Source: Streptomyces purpureus | Lineage (GTDB): Bacteria; Actinomycetota; Actinomycetes; Streptomycetales; Streptomycetaceae | Direction: 5' to 3' | Length of the DNA stretch: 35,247 nt | NCBI RefSeq assembly: GCF_014648195.1 | Contig: NZ_BMQQ01000033.1 | Location: 6,390 to 41,636 of the forward strand | Shown here: piece after piece, positions 1 through 7,865 of the stretch | Position numbering within the stretch: the first letter of the stretch is position 1 | How the letters are laid out: each line of letters begins with the position of its first letter | Notes under the pieces: generated by a model | What the model was told of the DNA's origin: nothing | Database searches by the model: none | Seen by the model: only the letters and a program-made list of their open reading frames with translations | Made by a program: the position numbers and the translations under genes

Positions 1-459
1 CCCCCCGCCGCCGGTTACATCCTGCGCAAGGACACCGAGGGCTTCCAGACCGCCGTCGGCAAGGACTGGCGGCGCAGCCCCATCAACGACGCCGGACAAG
101 TCCGCTACAACGCGGGCGAATTCACCCTGATCGTCGTCCCCGGCCGCGACACCGTGCAGACCGACGGCGCCGATCCGATGGCGTACCAGCGCACCAAGGA
201 GCGCGAGCTCCAGCCCTGGCGGGACTCCTCCTGGTCCAGTGCCTCCGGACTGCGCCGGATCGACGTGGGGCAGCAGGCCATGGCCGAGGGGCAGTTCACC
301 TGGCAGGACAGCAGCGGCAGGGAGGTCTTCGTCCGCAACCTCGCGATGATTGTCGCGGGCCGCTACCACGTCGTCCAGGTCATCGGTCCGGAGGGACAGC
401 GCGACAAGGTCTCGGAGATCTACCAGCAGGCCACCCAGCACTACCGCGTCACTCGCTGA
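1..459 (+). CDS. C-terminal part of a membrane Ser/Thr protein kinase (5' end outside the window)
   Basis: Reading frame 1 is open from the first base to a TGA at 457-459, giving about 152 residues with no start codon of its own. The visible part has no kinase motifs. It resembles the extracellular C-terminal domain that follows the membrane segment in the kinase gene just downstream: both have an E-G-F near the domain start followed by a W-R/K-R segment, and both end in a helix of the type that closes these small sensor folds. Three such genes then lie head to tail on the same strand, so I call this the sensor end of a first kinase. That is inference from position and resemblance. The frame is certainly coding. 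It could also be a separate secreted protein of the same fold. Confidence 0.7.
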   Translation, partial: PPAAGYILRKDTEGFQTAVGKDWRRSPINDAGQVRYNAGEFTLIVVPGRDTVQTDGADPMAYQRTKERELQPWRDSSWSSASGLRRIDVGQQAMAEGQFTWQDSSGREVFVRNLAMIVAGRYHVVQVIGPEGQRDKVSEIYQQATQHYRVTR

Positions 460-567
460 ACACGGCCCGACCCGCCGAACAACCCACGAAACACCCCGAA
501 TCACCCGCTCCTCAGACGGCTCAACAGCCCCTCTAGTAACAGTGCGGTTCCTAAGGCCGCCCCGAGG

Positions 568-597
568 TTCCGCCGCCCGTGTGCCCCTCCGTAACCT
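568..597 (+). promoter_or_regulatory. Possible sigma-70-type promoter for the first complete kinase
   Basis: TTCCGC at 568-573 and TAACCT at 592-597 are separated by 18 bases, and TAACCT fits the TANNNT consensus of streptomycete -10 boxes. The start codon is 27 bases further on. The -35 match is poor, and read-through from the upstream kinase is an alternative. Confidence 0.3.
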
Positions 598-624
598 GGC
601 ATCCGAAGGAACGGGCGGGGGCAA

Positions 625-2226
625 GTGGAACATTCACAGAGCACGGGCGAGGGTCTGCTGCTGGCGGGGCGCTACCGACTGGCCGAGTCCATCGGCAAGG
701 GCGGCATGGGCCGCGTCTGGCGTGCCCACGATGAAGTCCTCCACCGGATCGTGGCGGTCAAGGAGCTGACGGCGGGCCGTTACGTCTCCGAGGCCGACCG
801 GGTCGTCCTGCACGCCCGTACGCAGAAGGAGGCGCGGGCCGCCGCCCGTATCACCCACCCCGGCGTCGTCACCGTCCATGACGTGCTGGAGCACGACAGC
901 CGGCCGTGGATCGTCATGCAGTACGTCGACGGCCCCTCCCTCGGCGACGCGATGAAGCAGTCCGGCCCGATCGAGGCCCGCGAGGCCGCGCGCATCGGTC
1001 TGCACGTTCTACGCGCGCTGCGCGCCGCCCACGACGCCCGGGTCCTGCACCGTGACGTCAAGCCCGCCAACGTCCTGCTCGCCCGGGACGGCCGGGTTCT
1101 GCTCACCGACTTCGGGATCGCCGCCATCGAGGGCGACTCGACCATCACCCGGACCGGGGAGATCGTCGGCTCCATCGACTATCTGGCGCCGGAGCGGGTA
1201 CGGGGCGGCGACCCGGGGCCCGCCTCCGACCTGTGGTCGCTGGGCGCCACGCTGTACGCGGCGGTGGAGGGCACCTCGCCGTTCCGGCGTGCCTCGCCGA
1301 TCGAGACCATGCAGGCCGTGGTGACCGAGGAGTTGGACCGACCCACCCAGGCCGGGCCGCTCGCGCCGGTCATCACCGCGCTGCTCAGCAAGGATCCGGC
1401 GGACCGGCCCGCGGTGGCCGAGGCCGAGCGGATGTTCAGGGACGTGATGGAGGGGCGTACGCCCGACGTCACGCAGACGCACACGGCCGCGCGGCGGGCC
1501 GCCGGACAGGACCGGCGACCGGGATTCGCCACCACCTCCTCCACGGCCAAGCTGCCGCCCTCGGAGTCCATACCGGCGACCACGAACGGCGGCGCCCGGC
1601 GCGGCCGGTGGCGTACGGCTGTGCTGGTGCCGGTCGTCGCCTGCGCGATCGGCGGTGCGGGGGTCTTCGCCGGACTGACGTACTCGGGCGGCGGCCACGG
1701 CAACCACGCCGGTACCGGCGGCACCGAAACCGGCTCCCCCACCGACACGTCCGAGAAGGCGGAGAAGGCGGTGAAGGCCGGCTGGCAGCGTGTCAAGGAC
1801 CCGGAGGGCTTCAGTCTGCTCGTCCCCAAGGGCTGGAAGCGCCAGATGGACGGCGACCAGATCGACTACACGCCCGACAACGGCCGGCACCGCATCCGGA
1901 TCAGCGTCGACACGTCGCCCGACTTCGAGAACCCGTTCATGCACATGCTCGCCGTCGAGAAGAGCCTCAAGAAGCGCCTGCCCGACTACAAGCGGGAGAA
2001 ACTCACCCAGAACACCTTCCGGGAGCAGCCCAAGTCCTGTCTGTGGGAGTTCACCTGGACCGAGAAGAAGAACCACCCGGGCAAGCGCCGGGCCATCGAC
2101 CAGGTCTACTACGGGGACGACGGCACCGAGTACGCGCTCTACATGTCCTCGCCGGCGTCGGAATGGGACACCACCCGCACGCAGTTCGACACCATGACGA
2201 AGAGCTTCAGGCCGCCGGGCAACTGA
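625..2226 (+). CDS. Transmembrane Ser/Thr protein kinase
   Basis: This is a Hanks-type kinase that phosphorylates Ser/Thr on partner proteins from the inner face of the membrane. The GTG start is preceded by a G-rich ribosome site (GGGCGGGG). The glycine loop G-K-G-G-M-G is at residues 24-29, the ATP lysine (VAVK) at 46, helix-C Glu near 69, HRDVKPAN from 142 with catalytic Asp144, DFG at 162-164 and APE at 188-190, so the kinase looks active. A Ser/Thr- and Pro-containing juxtamembrane linker runs to about 330, and one membrane helix spans about 331-353. A Gly/Thr-rich stretch and an extracellular domain of about 150 residues follow, without PASTA repeats. It is the second of three tandem kinase genes. 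The ligand of the outer domain is unknown. Confidence 0.93.
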   Translation: MEHSQSTGEGLLLAGRYRLAESIGKGGMGRVWRAHDEVLHRIVAVKELTAGRYVSEADRVVLHARTQKEARAAARITHPGVVTVHDVLEHDSRPWIVMQYVDGPSLGDAMKQSGPIEAREAARIGLHVLRALRAAHDARVLHRDVKPANVLLARDGRVLLTDFGIAAIEGDSTITRTGEIVGSIDYLAPERVRGGDPGPASDLWSLGATLYAAVEGTSPFRRASPIETMQAVVTEELDRPTQAGPLAPVITALLSKDPADRPAVAEAERMFRDVMEGRTPDVTQTHTAARRAAGQDRRPGFATTSSTAKLPPSESIPATTNGGARRGRWRTAVLVPVVACAIGGAGVFAGLTYSGGGHGNHAGTGGTETGSPTDTSEKAEKAVKAGWQRVKDPEGFSLLVPKGWKRQMDGDQIDYTPDNGRHRIRISVDTSPDFENPFMHMLAVEKSLKKRLPDYKREKLTQNTFREQPKSCLWEFTWTEKKNHPGKRRAIDQVYYGDDGTEYALYMSSPASEWDTTRTQFDTMTKSFRPPGN

Positions 2227-2300
2227 TCCCCTCGAAAAATCCGGCGCGGCCCGCTCGCCGGTCCGGCGTGTCACGTCTCTGCATCCGCTCAAGAACCCTG

Positions 2301-2330
2301 CTGGCAACGGCGATCACGGTTCGTCAGGAT
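2301..2330 (+). promoter_or_regulatory. Candidate promoter giving a leaderless mRNA for the next kinase
   Basis: CTGGCA at 2301-2306 and CAGGAT at 2325-2330 are 18 bases apart, and CAGGAT ends 7 bases before the ATG. Transcription would then begin at or next to the start codon. AGGA close to the ATG is too near to be a normal ribosome site. Confidence 0.4.
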
Positions 2331-2337
2331 AGGAACC

Positions 2338-3975
2338 ATGAACAACGACGGGGGACGGGCGAGCGAGCCCACCAGCTACGGACTCCAGCCGCCACGACCG
2401 CCGGCCGGACACGACACGCAACCGGCCACGGAAGCCGCCGCCCTGCCGCGTCAGGCCGCCGCGCCGACGCCCCGGCCGCAGACCGATCCCGGTGCCGGAC
2501 GGGTGATCGGCGGCCGCTACCGGCTCGTGTCCCGGCTCGGACACGGCGGCATGGGTACGGTCTGGCGCGCCCACGACGAGGTCGTCGACCGTGACGTGGC
2601 CATCAAGGAGCCCCGCGTACCGGAGCAGCTCTCCGAGCGGGAGCGCGACACGGTCCATCTGCGGATGCAGCGCGAGGCCCGCGCCGCCGCCCGGATCGAC
2701 CACCCCTCCGTCGTCACGATGCACGACGTCGTCGTCGAGGACGGCCGGCCGTGGATCGTGATGGAGCTGGTTCGCGGTCAGTCGCTGGCCGCCCGCCTCC
2801 AGGAGGGCACCCTCGATCCGCGCGAGGCCGCGCGCATCGGGCTCGCCGTCCTCGGCGCGCTGACCGCCGCCCACGAGGCCGGGGTGCTGCACCGTGACGT
2901 CAAGCCCGACAACGTCCTGCTCGGCAGGGGCGACCGGGTCGTGCTGACCGACTTCGGCATCGCGCAGGTCGAGGGCGAGCAGGGGTTGACCGAGACCGGC
3001 GCCTTCGTGGGCTCGCCCGAGTTCATCGCGCCGGAGCGGCTGCTCGGGCAGCGCCCCGGACCCGAGTCCGACCTGTGGTCGCTCGGCGTGGTGCTGTACG
3101 CGGCGGTGGAGGGCATGTCGCCGTTCCGCCGCTCGCACACCCCTGCCACGCTCCAGGCGGTGCTCTCCGCCGAGCCGCAGACCCCGGCGCGCGGCAGCGG
3201 CGCGCTCGGCACCCTCGTGATGCAACTGCTGCGCAAGGACCCGGCGGCCCGGCCGGGCGCCACGGAGATCCGCGAGACCCTGGAGTCCGTCGCCCGGCCG
3301 CCGCAGGCGCTCGCCGCGACCCAGCTGTACGCCCCCGGGGCGGCCGCGCCCGCCGCGAGCGGCTGGATCCCGCCGGTGCTCCGGCAGAGCCGCAAGGCGC
3401 TGTACGGGCTGCTGAGCGGGATCGTCGCGGTCGCCGTCGCGCTCGTCCTGCTGCTGGCCAACCCCTTCGCCGGGGACGAGCTGCCGCCCGGCTGGCTGGT
3501 GCGCCCGGAAAACGAGCTGCTGAAGGCACAGGTGACCGTGCCTCAGGACTACAAGCGGTTCCAGGCGGTCGAGGACGGGGCGGTGTGGTTCTCCGACCCC
3601 AGCGGCGTCTTCGAGATCGCGTTCTGGCGTTCGGAGGCCAAGGGCGGCGACGATCCGGGCCCGGACGGGGAGGCGCGCAAGGCGCGGTACGGCAAGGGCG
3701 GCCGGGACGGCATGGAGATGAAGGACGCCAAGTCCACGGTCAGGGCAGCGCAGCACCAGGGCAGGGAGGCGTCCGAGGTGGTCACCGACTGGACCCCGTA
3801 CTCGGCGAGCGAGCCCGATCCGCTGCGCTACCGCTACCACGAGCTGCTGATCAAGGGCGACGGCAAGACGTACTGGCACCTGCGGGTCAAGATGCCGGCC
3901 GCGGGCAAGGCCGTGCGGGACGGCGAGGCGCTGTACGCGGAGATCGTGAAGGGCCTGAAGATCCAGAGCTCCTGA
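2338..3975 (+). CDS. Transmembrane Ser/Thr protein kinase
   Basis: This is the third tandem Hanks-type kinase and a paralogue of the one upstream. A Pro/Ala-rich N-terminal extension of about 55 residues precedes the catalytic domain. Seen motifs are the G-H-G-G-M-G loop at 68-73, AIK with Lys90, HRDVKPDN with Asp187, DFG at 205-207 and APE at 231-233. The kinase domain is followed by a linker, a single membrane helix at about 354-375 and an extracellular domain of about 165 residues unlike that of its neighbour. No PASTA repeats are present. Similar kinase halves with divergent outer halves fit duplication followed by change of signal specificity. All catalytic residues are present, so activity is likely. 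The stimulus and substrates cannot be read from the sequence. Confidence 0.93.
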   Translation: MNNDGGRASEPTSYGLQPPRPPAGHDTQPATEAAALPRQAAAPTPRPQTDPGAGRVIGGRYRLVSRLGHGGMGTVWRAHDEVVDRDVAIKEPRVPEQLSERERDTVHLRMQREARAAARIDHPSVVTMHDVVVEDGRPWIVMELVRGQSLAARLQEGTLDPREAARIGLAVLGALTAAHEAGVLHRDVKPDNVLLGRGDRVVLTDFGIAQVEGEQGLTETGAFVGSPEFIAPERLLGQRPGPESDLWSLGVVLYAAVEGMSPFRRSHTPATLQAVLSAEPQTPARGSGALGTLVMQLLRKDPAARPGATEIRETLESVARPPQALAATQLYAPGAAAPAASGWIPPVLRQSRKALYGLLSGIVAVAVALVLLLANPFAGDELPPGWLVRPENELLKAQVTVPQDYKRFQAVEDGAVWFSDPSGVFEIAFWRSEAKGGDDPGPDGEARKARYGKGGRDGMEMKDAKSTVRAAQHQGREASEVVTDWTPYSASEPDPLRYRYHELLIKGDGKTYWHLRVKMPAAGKAVRDGEALYAEIVKGLKIQSS

Positions 3976-4002
3976 GCTCCTGAGTGAGTTCGAGGGTTCC
4001 TG

Positions 4003-4034
4003 TCAGGGGCTCCGCTTCGGCGCCGAGCCCCTGA
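4003..4034 (+). terminator. Terminator hairpin after the kinase cluster
   Basis: Perfect 10-base arms TCAGGGGCTC (4003-4012) and GAGCCCCTGA (4025-4034) enclose CGC-TTCG-GCG, a UUCG tetraloop stem. No T run follows, which is usual in this kind of genome. Confidence 0.75.
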
Positions 4035-4124
4035 TCAGGGCTTATGTGCCAGTGATCGCTGGCGCGGTTGTGCGCACCCCGTGAAAGCCATTACCGACGG
4101 GTACCCAAAGGCCCGGATGCCGCA

Positions 4125-4130
4125 TACCCT
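4125..4130 (+). promoter_or_regulatory. -10 box (TACCCT) suggesting a leaderless gabD2 transcript
   Basis: TACCCT matches TANNNT and ends exactly 7 bases before the ATG at 4138. No ribosome site precedes that ATG. I see no convincing -35 at 16-19 bases. Confidence 0.45.
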
Positions 4131-4137
4131 CGCCCCC

Positions 4138-5751
4138 ATGACGGACTCGCAGGCCATCGCCGCCCCCGGAACGAACCCCCTCGCCCCCGCCCCGGCAGGC
4201 GCGCGCACCGCGGCCGACGTGGTCACGCCCGAAGTGGTCGCCCAGCTCACCAAGGGTGTCGTCGGCTCCGGCCGGACCGCCAACCACACGCCCTTCACCG
4301 GCGAGAAGCTGGCCGACCTTCCCGAGTCCACCCCCGAGGACGTCGCCGAGGCCTTCGCACGCGCGCGTGCCGCCCAGCCGGCCTGGGAGGCGACGCCGGT
4401 ACGCGCGCGTGCGGCCGTCCTGCTCCGCTTCCACGACCTCGTCCTGGAGCGGCAGGCCGAGATCCTCGACCTGATCCAGCTGGAGACCGGCAAGGCACGG
4501 CTGCACGCCCACGAAGAGGTCCAGGCCGTCGCGGTCGCCGCCCGCCACTACGGCCGCAAGGCTCCCTCCTACCTGCGCCCCAAGCGGCACACGGGCGTCG
4601 TGCCGACCCTCACCAAGGTGACCGAACTGCGCCAGCCGCGCGGTGTCGTCGGCCAGATAGCCCCCTGGAACTACCCGCTGGAGCTGTCCGTCGGCGACGC
4701 CCTGCCCGCCTTCGTCTCCGGCAACGCCGTCGTCATGAAGCCCGACACCGAGACCGCGCTGACCGCGCTCTGGGCGAGGGACCTGCTCGTCGAGGCGGGA
4801 CTGCCGGCCGAGGTCTTCCAGGTCGTCCTCGGCGACGGCCCGGTCGTCGGCCCCGAGGTCGTCAAGCACGCCGACTACGTCTCCTTCACCGGCTCCACCC
4901 GCACCGGCCGCGAGGTCGCCAAGGGCGCCGCCGACCGGCTCGTCGGCGTCTCCCTCGAACTCGGCGGCAAGAACGCCATGCTGGTGCTGCGCGACGCGGA
5001 CGTCGAGAAGGCCGCGGCCGGAGCCGTACGCGCCTGCTTCTCCTCCGCCGGACAGCTCTGCATCTCCATCGAGCGGCTGTACGTCCACGAGTCCGTCGCC
5101 GACGCGTTCGTCGCCCGGTTCGCCGCCCGGACGAAGGCGATGCGGCTCGGCAACTCCCTCGCGTACGGCGCCGACATGGGCTCCCTCGTCGGCGAGCGGC
5201 AGCTGGAGACCGTCACCCGGCACGTCGAGGAGGCCGTCGCCAAGGGCGCCAAGGTCGTCGCGGGCGGAGTCGCCCGCCCCGACATCGGCCCGTACTTCTT
5301 CGAGCCGACCATCCTCGACGGCGTCGAGGCCCCGATGGCCGTCTGCTCCGAGGAGACCTTCGGCCCGGTCGTGTCGATCTACCGCTTCACGGACGAGGAC
5401 GAGGTCGTCGAGCTGGCCAACGCCACGCCGTACGGCCTCAACTCCTCGGTGTGGACCACCGACGCGCGGCGCGGCCACGCCGTCGCCGCCCGGCTGCGCA
5501 CCGGCACCGTCAACATCAACGAGGGATACGCGCCCGCCTACGGCAGCGTGCAGTCCCCGATGGGCGGCATGAAGCAGTCCGGCCTCGGCCGCCGGCACGG
5601 CTCCGAGGGCATCCTCAAGTACACCGAGGCCCAGACCGTCGCCCAGCAGCGGCTGATGCCGCTGGCGCCCGCCTTCGGGATGGACGACGAGAAGTACGCG
5701 GCCTTCATGAGCGCCTCCCTGAAGGCGATGAAGGCCCTGCGCCTGCGCTGA
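4138..5751 (+). CDS. gabD2: Succinic semialdehyde dehydrogenase (aldehyde dehydrogenase family)
   Basis: This enzyme oxidises succinic semialdehyde to succinate with NAD(P)+, the last step of 4-aminobutyrate breakdown, in the cytoplasm. Aldehyde dehydrogenase landmarks, numbered from the ATG chosen here, are PWNYP at 176-180, the cofactor lysine in MKP at 201, the FTGST loop near 250-254, Glu274 in LELGGKN, and the nucleophile Cys308 in the GQLC motif. The length of 537 residues fits the long actinobacterial type. An in-frame GTG at 4081 would add 19 residues, but it lacks a ribosome site, while the ATG at 4138 sits 7 bases behind TACCCT. A flavoenzyme gene follows 31 bases downstream and is probably cotranscribed. 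Substrate assignment rests on resemblance to annotated streptomycete proteins; another semialdehyde is possible. Confidence 0.88.
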   Translation: MTDSQAIAAPGTNPLAPAPAGARTAADVVTPEVVAQLTKGVVGSGRTANHTPFTGEKLADLPESTPEDVAEAFARARAAQPAWEATPVRARAAVLLRFHDLVLERQAEILDLIQLETGKARLHAHEEVQAVAVAARHYGRKAPSYLRPKRHTGVVPTLTKVTELRQPRGVVGQIAPWNYPLELSVGDALPAFVSGNAVVMKPDTETALTALWARDLLVEAGLPAEVFQVVLGDGPVVGPEVVKHADYVSFTGSTRTGREVAKGAADRLVGVSLELGGKNAMLVLRDADVEKAAAGAVRACFSSAGQLCISIERLYVHESVADAFVARFAARTKAMRLGNSLAYGADMGSLVGERQLETVTRHVEEAVAKGAKVVAGGVARPDIGPYFFEPTILDGVEAPMAVCSEETFGPVVSIYRFTDEDEVVELANATPYGLNSSVWTTDARRGHAVAARLRTGTVNINEGYAPAYGSVQSPMGGMKQSGLGRRHGSEGILKYTEAQTVAQQRLMPLAPAFGMDDEKYAAFMSASLKAMKALRLR

Positions 5752-5782
5752 TCCGCCCGCCCCTTTTCGTACGAGGAGAGCC

Positions 5783-7585
5783 ATGACCGCGCTACCCCCT
5801 GCCCAGAATCAGGACGAGGACGGTTCGTACGACTACGACGTCATCGTCGTCGGCTCCGGTTTCGGCGGCTCGGTCACGGCCCTGCGGCTGACGGAGAAGG
5901 GCTACCGCGTCGGCGTGCTGGAGGCCGGCCGCCGTTTCGCCCGGACCGAACTGCCCAGGAACTCCTGGGACCTGAAGAACTTCCTCTGGGCCCCGGCCCT
6001 CGGTCTCTACGGCATCCAGCGCATACACCTGCTCGGCAACGTGATGGTGCTCGCCGGCGCGGGGGTCGGCGGCGGCTCCCTCAACTACGCCAACACGCTG
6101 TACGAGCCGCTCGCGCCGTTCTTCGACGACCCGCAGTGGAAGGACATCACGGACTGGCAGGACGAGCTCGCCCCGTACTACGACCAGGCCAAGCGGATGC
6201 TGGGCGTCCGGCTCAACCCGACGACCACCCCCTCGGACGTGCACCTGAAGGCGGCGGCCGAGGCGATGGGCATCGGCGACACCTTTCACATGGCCCCCGT
6301 CGGTGTCTTCTTCGGGGACGGGGAGGACGCCGACGGCAAGGTCAGGGCCAGGCCGGGCGGCGAGGCCGACGACCCGTACTTCGGCGGCGCGGGACCCTCC
6401 CGGCGGGCCTGCATGGAGTGCGGCGAGTGCATGACGGGCTGCCGGCACGGCGCCAAGAACACCCTCAACGAGAACTACCTCTACCTCGCCGAGAAGGCGG
6501 GAGCCGTCGTCCACCCGATGACCTCGGTCGTCGCGGTCACCGAGGACTCCCGGGGCGGCCACGCGGTCAGGACCCTGCCCACCGACAACCGGAAGAAGGG
6601 CCGGGGCCGCACGTTCACCGCCCGCAAGGTCGTCATCGCCGCCGGCACGTACGGCACGCAGACGCTGCTGCACCGCATGAAGGACACCGGCCTCCTGCCC
6701 CGGATCCCGGCGCGGCTCGGCGAGCTGACCCGTACCAACTCCGAGGGGCTTGTGGGCTCGCAGACCACCGACCGGCGCTACCGCAGGAAGCACGGCCACG
6801 CGAAGGCCGACTTCACCCGTGGCGTCGCCATCACGTCCTCCGTCCACCCGGACGCCAACACGCACATCGAGCCGGTCCGGTATGGCAAGGGCTCCAACTC
6901 GATGGGCGCGCTGACGATCCTCCAGGTGCCGTACGGCGCGCACCGGGTGCGCAAGTGGCTGCTCGAACTGGTCAAGCACCCGGCGCTCGCGCTCCGTTCG
7001 CTGTCCAACCGGCGCTGGTCGGAGCGGACCATCATCGGCCTGGTCATGCAGTCCCTGGACAACTCGCTGACCACGTACCGCAAGCCCGTCGGCATCGGAA
7101 AGGGCCTGCTCACCGCCCGTCAGGGCCACGGGGCGCCCAACCCGACGCAGATCGAGGCGGCGACCCGGGCCGCGAGCCTGCTCGCCGAGGAGATCAACGG
7201 CTTCGCCGGATCCAACATCGGCGAGCTGATGGGCACGCCGCTCACCGCGCACTTCCTCGGCGGCTGCCCGATCGGCGCCACCGCCGGGGACGGCGTCATC
7301 GACCCGTACCACCGGCTGTACGGCCACCCGGGCATCTCGGTCGTCGACGGCGCGGCGGTCTCGGCGAACCTGGGGGTCAATCCGTCGCTGACGATCACCG
7401 CGCAGGCGGAGCGGGCCATGTCCTTCTGGCCCAACAAGGGCGAGGAGGACCCCCGACCGCGGCAGGGTGCGGCCTATGTGTGGCTGGCGCCGGTCGAGCC
7501 GAAGTCGCCCGCGGTCCCGGCCGGCGCCTTCGGCGCGCTGAAGCTGCCGTTCCTGGGGATCCCGGCGGTGCCGCCCAAGAAGTGA
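5783..7585 (+). CDS. GMC-family FAD oxidoreductase (cholesterol-oxidase-like)
   Basis: This FAD-dependent alcohol or sterol oxidoreductase has 600 residues. The N-terminal dinucleotide fold shows GSGFGG at 24-29 and the ribose-binding Glu46 in LEAG. AGAGVGGGS near 91-99 matches the second FAD-contacting segment. The C-terminal HFLGG and N-P-S-L segments carry the usual catalytic His/Asn region of the family. Residues 210-220 contain four cysteines spaced C-x2-C-x2-C-x3-C, as in 4Fe-4S ferredoxin loops. I recall this cluster in the ChoD-like branch, but not in classical secreted cholesterol oxidases. No signal peptide is present, so the enzyme is cytoplasmic. An AGGAGAG ribosome site precedes the ATG. 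It follows gabD2 and is closed by a strong terminator. The substrate is unknown; true cholesterol oxidase activity is doubtful. Confidence 0.88.
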   Translation: MTALPPAQNQDEDGSYDYDVIVVGSGFGGSVTALRLTEKGYRVGVLEAGRRFARTELPRNSWDLKNFLWAPALGLYGIQRIHLLGNVMVLAGAGVGGGSLNYANTLYEPLAPFFDDPQWKDITDWQDELAPYYDQAKRMLGVRLNPTTTPSDVHLKAAAEAMGIGDTFHMAPVGVFFGDGEDADGKVRARPGGEADDPYFGGAGPSRRACMECGECMTGCRHGAKNTLNENYLYLAEKAGAVVHPMTSVVAVTEDSRGGHAVRTLPTDNRKKGRGRTFTARKVVIAAGTYGTQTLLHRMKDTGLLPRIPARLGELTRTNSEGLVGSQTTDRRYRRKHGHAKADFTRGVAITSSVHPDANTHIEPVRYGKGSNSMGALTILQVPYGAHRVRKWLLELVKHPALALRSLSNRRWSERTIIGLVMQSLDNSLTTYRKPVGIGKGLLTARQGHGAPNPTQIEAATRAASLLAEEINGFAGSNIGELMGTPLTAHFLGGCPIGATAGDGVIDPYHRLYGHPGISVVDGAAVSANLGVNPSLTITAQAERAMSFWPNKGEEDPRPRQGAAYVWLAPVEPKSPAVPAGAFGALKLPFLGIPAVPPKK

Positions 7586-7610
7586 GGCGGCGCTCCCACG
7601 GCGGAATCAA

Positions 7611-7648
7611 GAAAGGCGCTGCACCCCCCTCCGAGTGCAGCGCCTTTC
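7611..7648. terminator. Strong symmetrical terminator
   Basis: Perfect 14-base arms GAAAGGCGCTGCAC and GTGCAGCGCCTTTC are separated by 11 bases. The 3' arm ends in a short T run, and the complementary strand does too, so the hairpin can act in both directions. Confidence 0.9.
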
Positions 7649-7698
7649 CCGGCATGACCGGGGCCGTTGGCTCCGCATGCATGACCCGCGAGGAAGCG

Positions 7699-7733
7699 GA
7701 TTGGTTGCATCCAATCTCACGGAATCTTTATGT
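7699..7733 (+). promoter_or_regulatory. Promoter with overlapping palindromic operator candidate
   Basis: TTGCAT at 7705-7710 and TTATGT at 7728-7733 have a 17-base spacer. The -35 lies in the middle of an 18-base near-palindrome, GATTGG-TTGCAT-CCAATC (7699-7716), symmetrical at 16 of 18 positions. The stretch is unusually AT-rich for this window. A second hairpin (arms CGGGTGTG and CACACCCG, 7823-7847) lies just before the ribosome site of the next gene. Confidence 0.5.
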
Positions 7734-7865
7734 GGCGCCTGTCACACCGCCCTCCGAGCCTGTCCGCGTACCCAATCCGTGATCTTCGAACGTGCAACCT
7801 TTGCGTCCGCATCGGTGTCGAACGGGTGTGCCGCACCCCCACACCCGCTGACCAGAGGTACGCAG

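Noticed and set aside
4081..4137. GTG at 4081 as gabD2 start
   Set aside because: No ribosome site, 19 extra residues without family match, and a -10 box inside the extension 7 bases before the next ATG.
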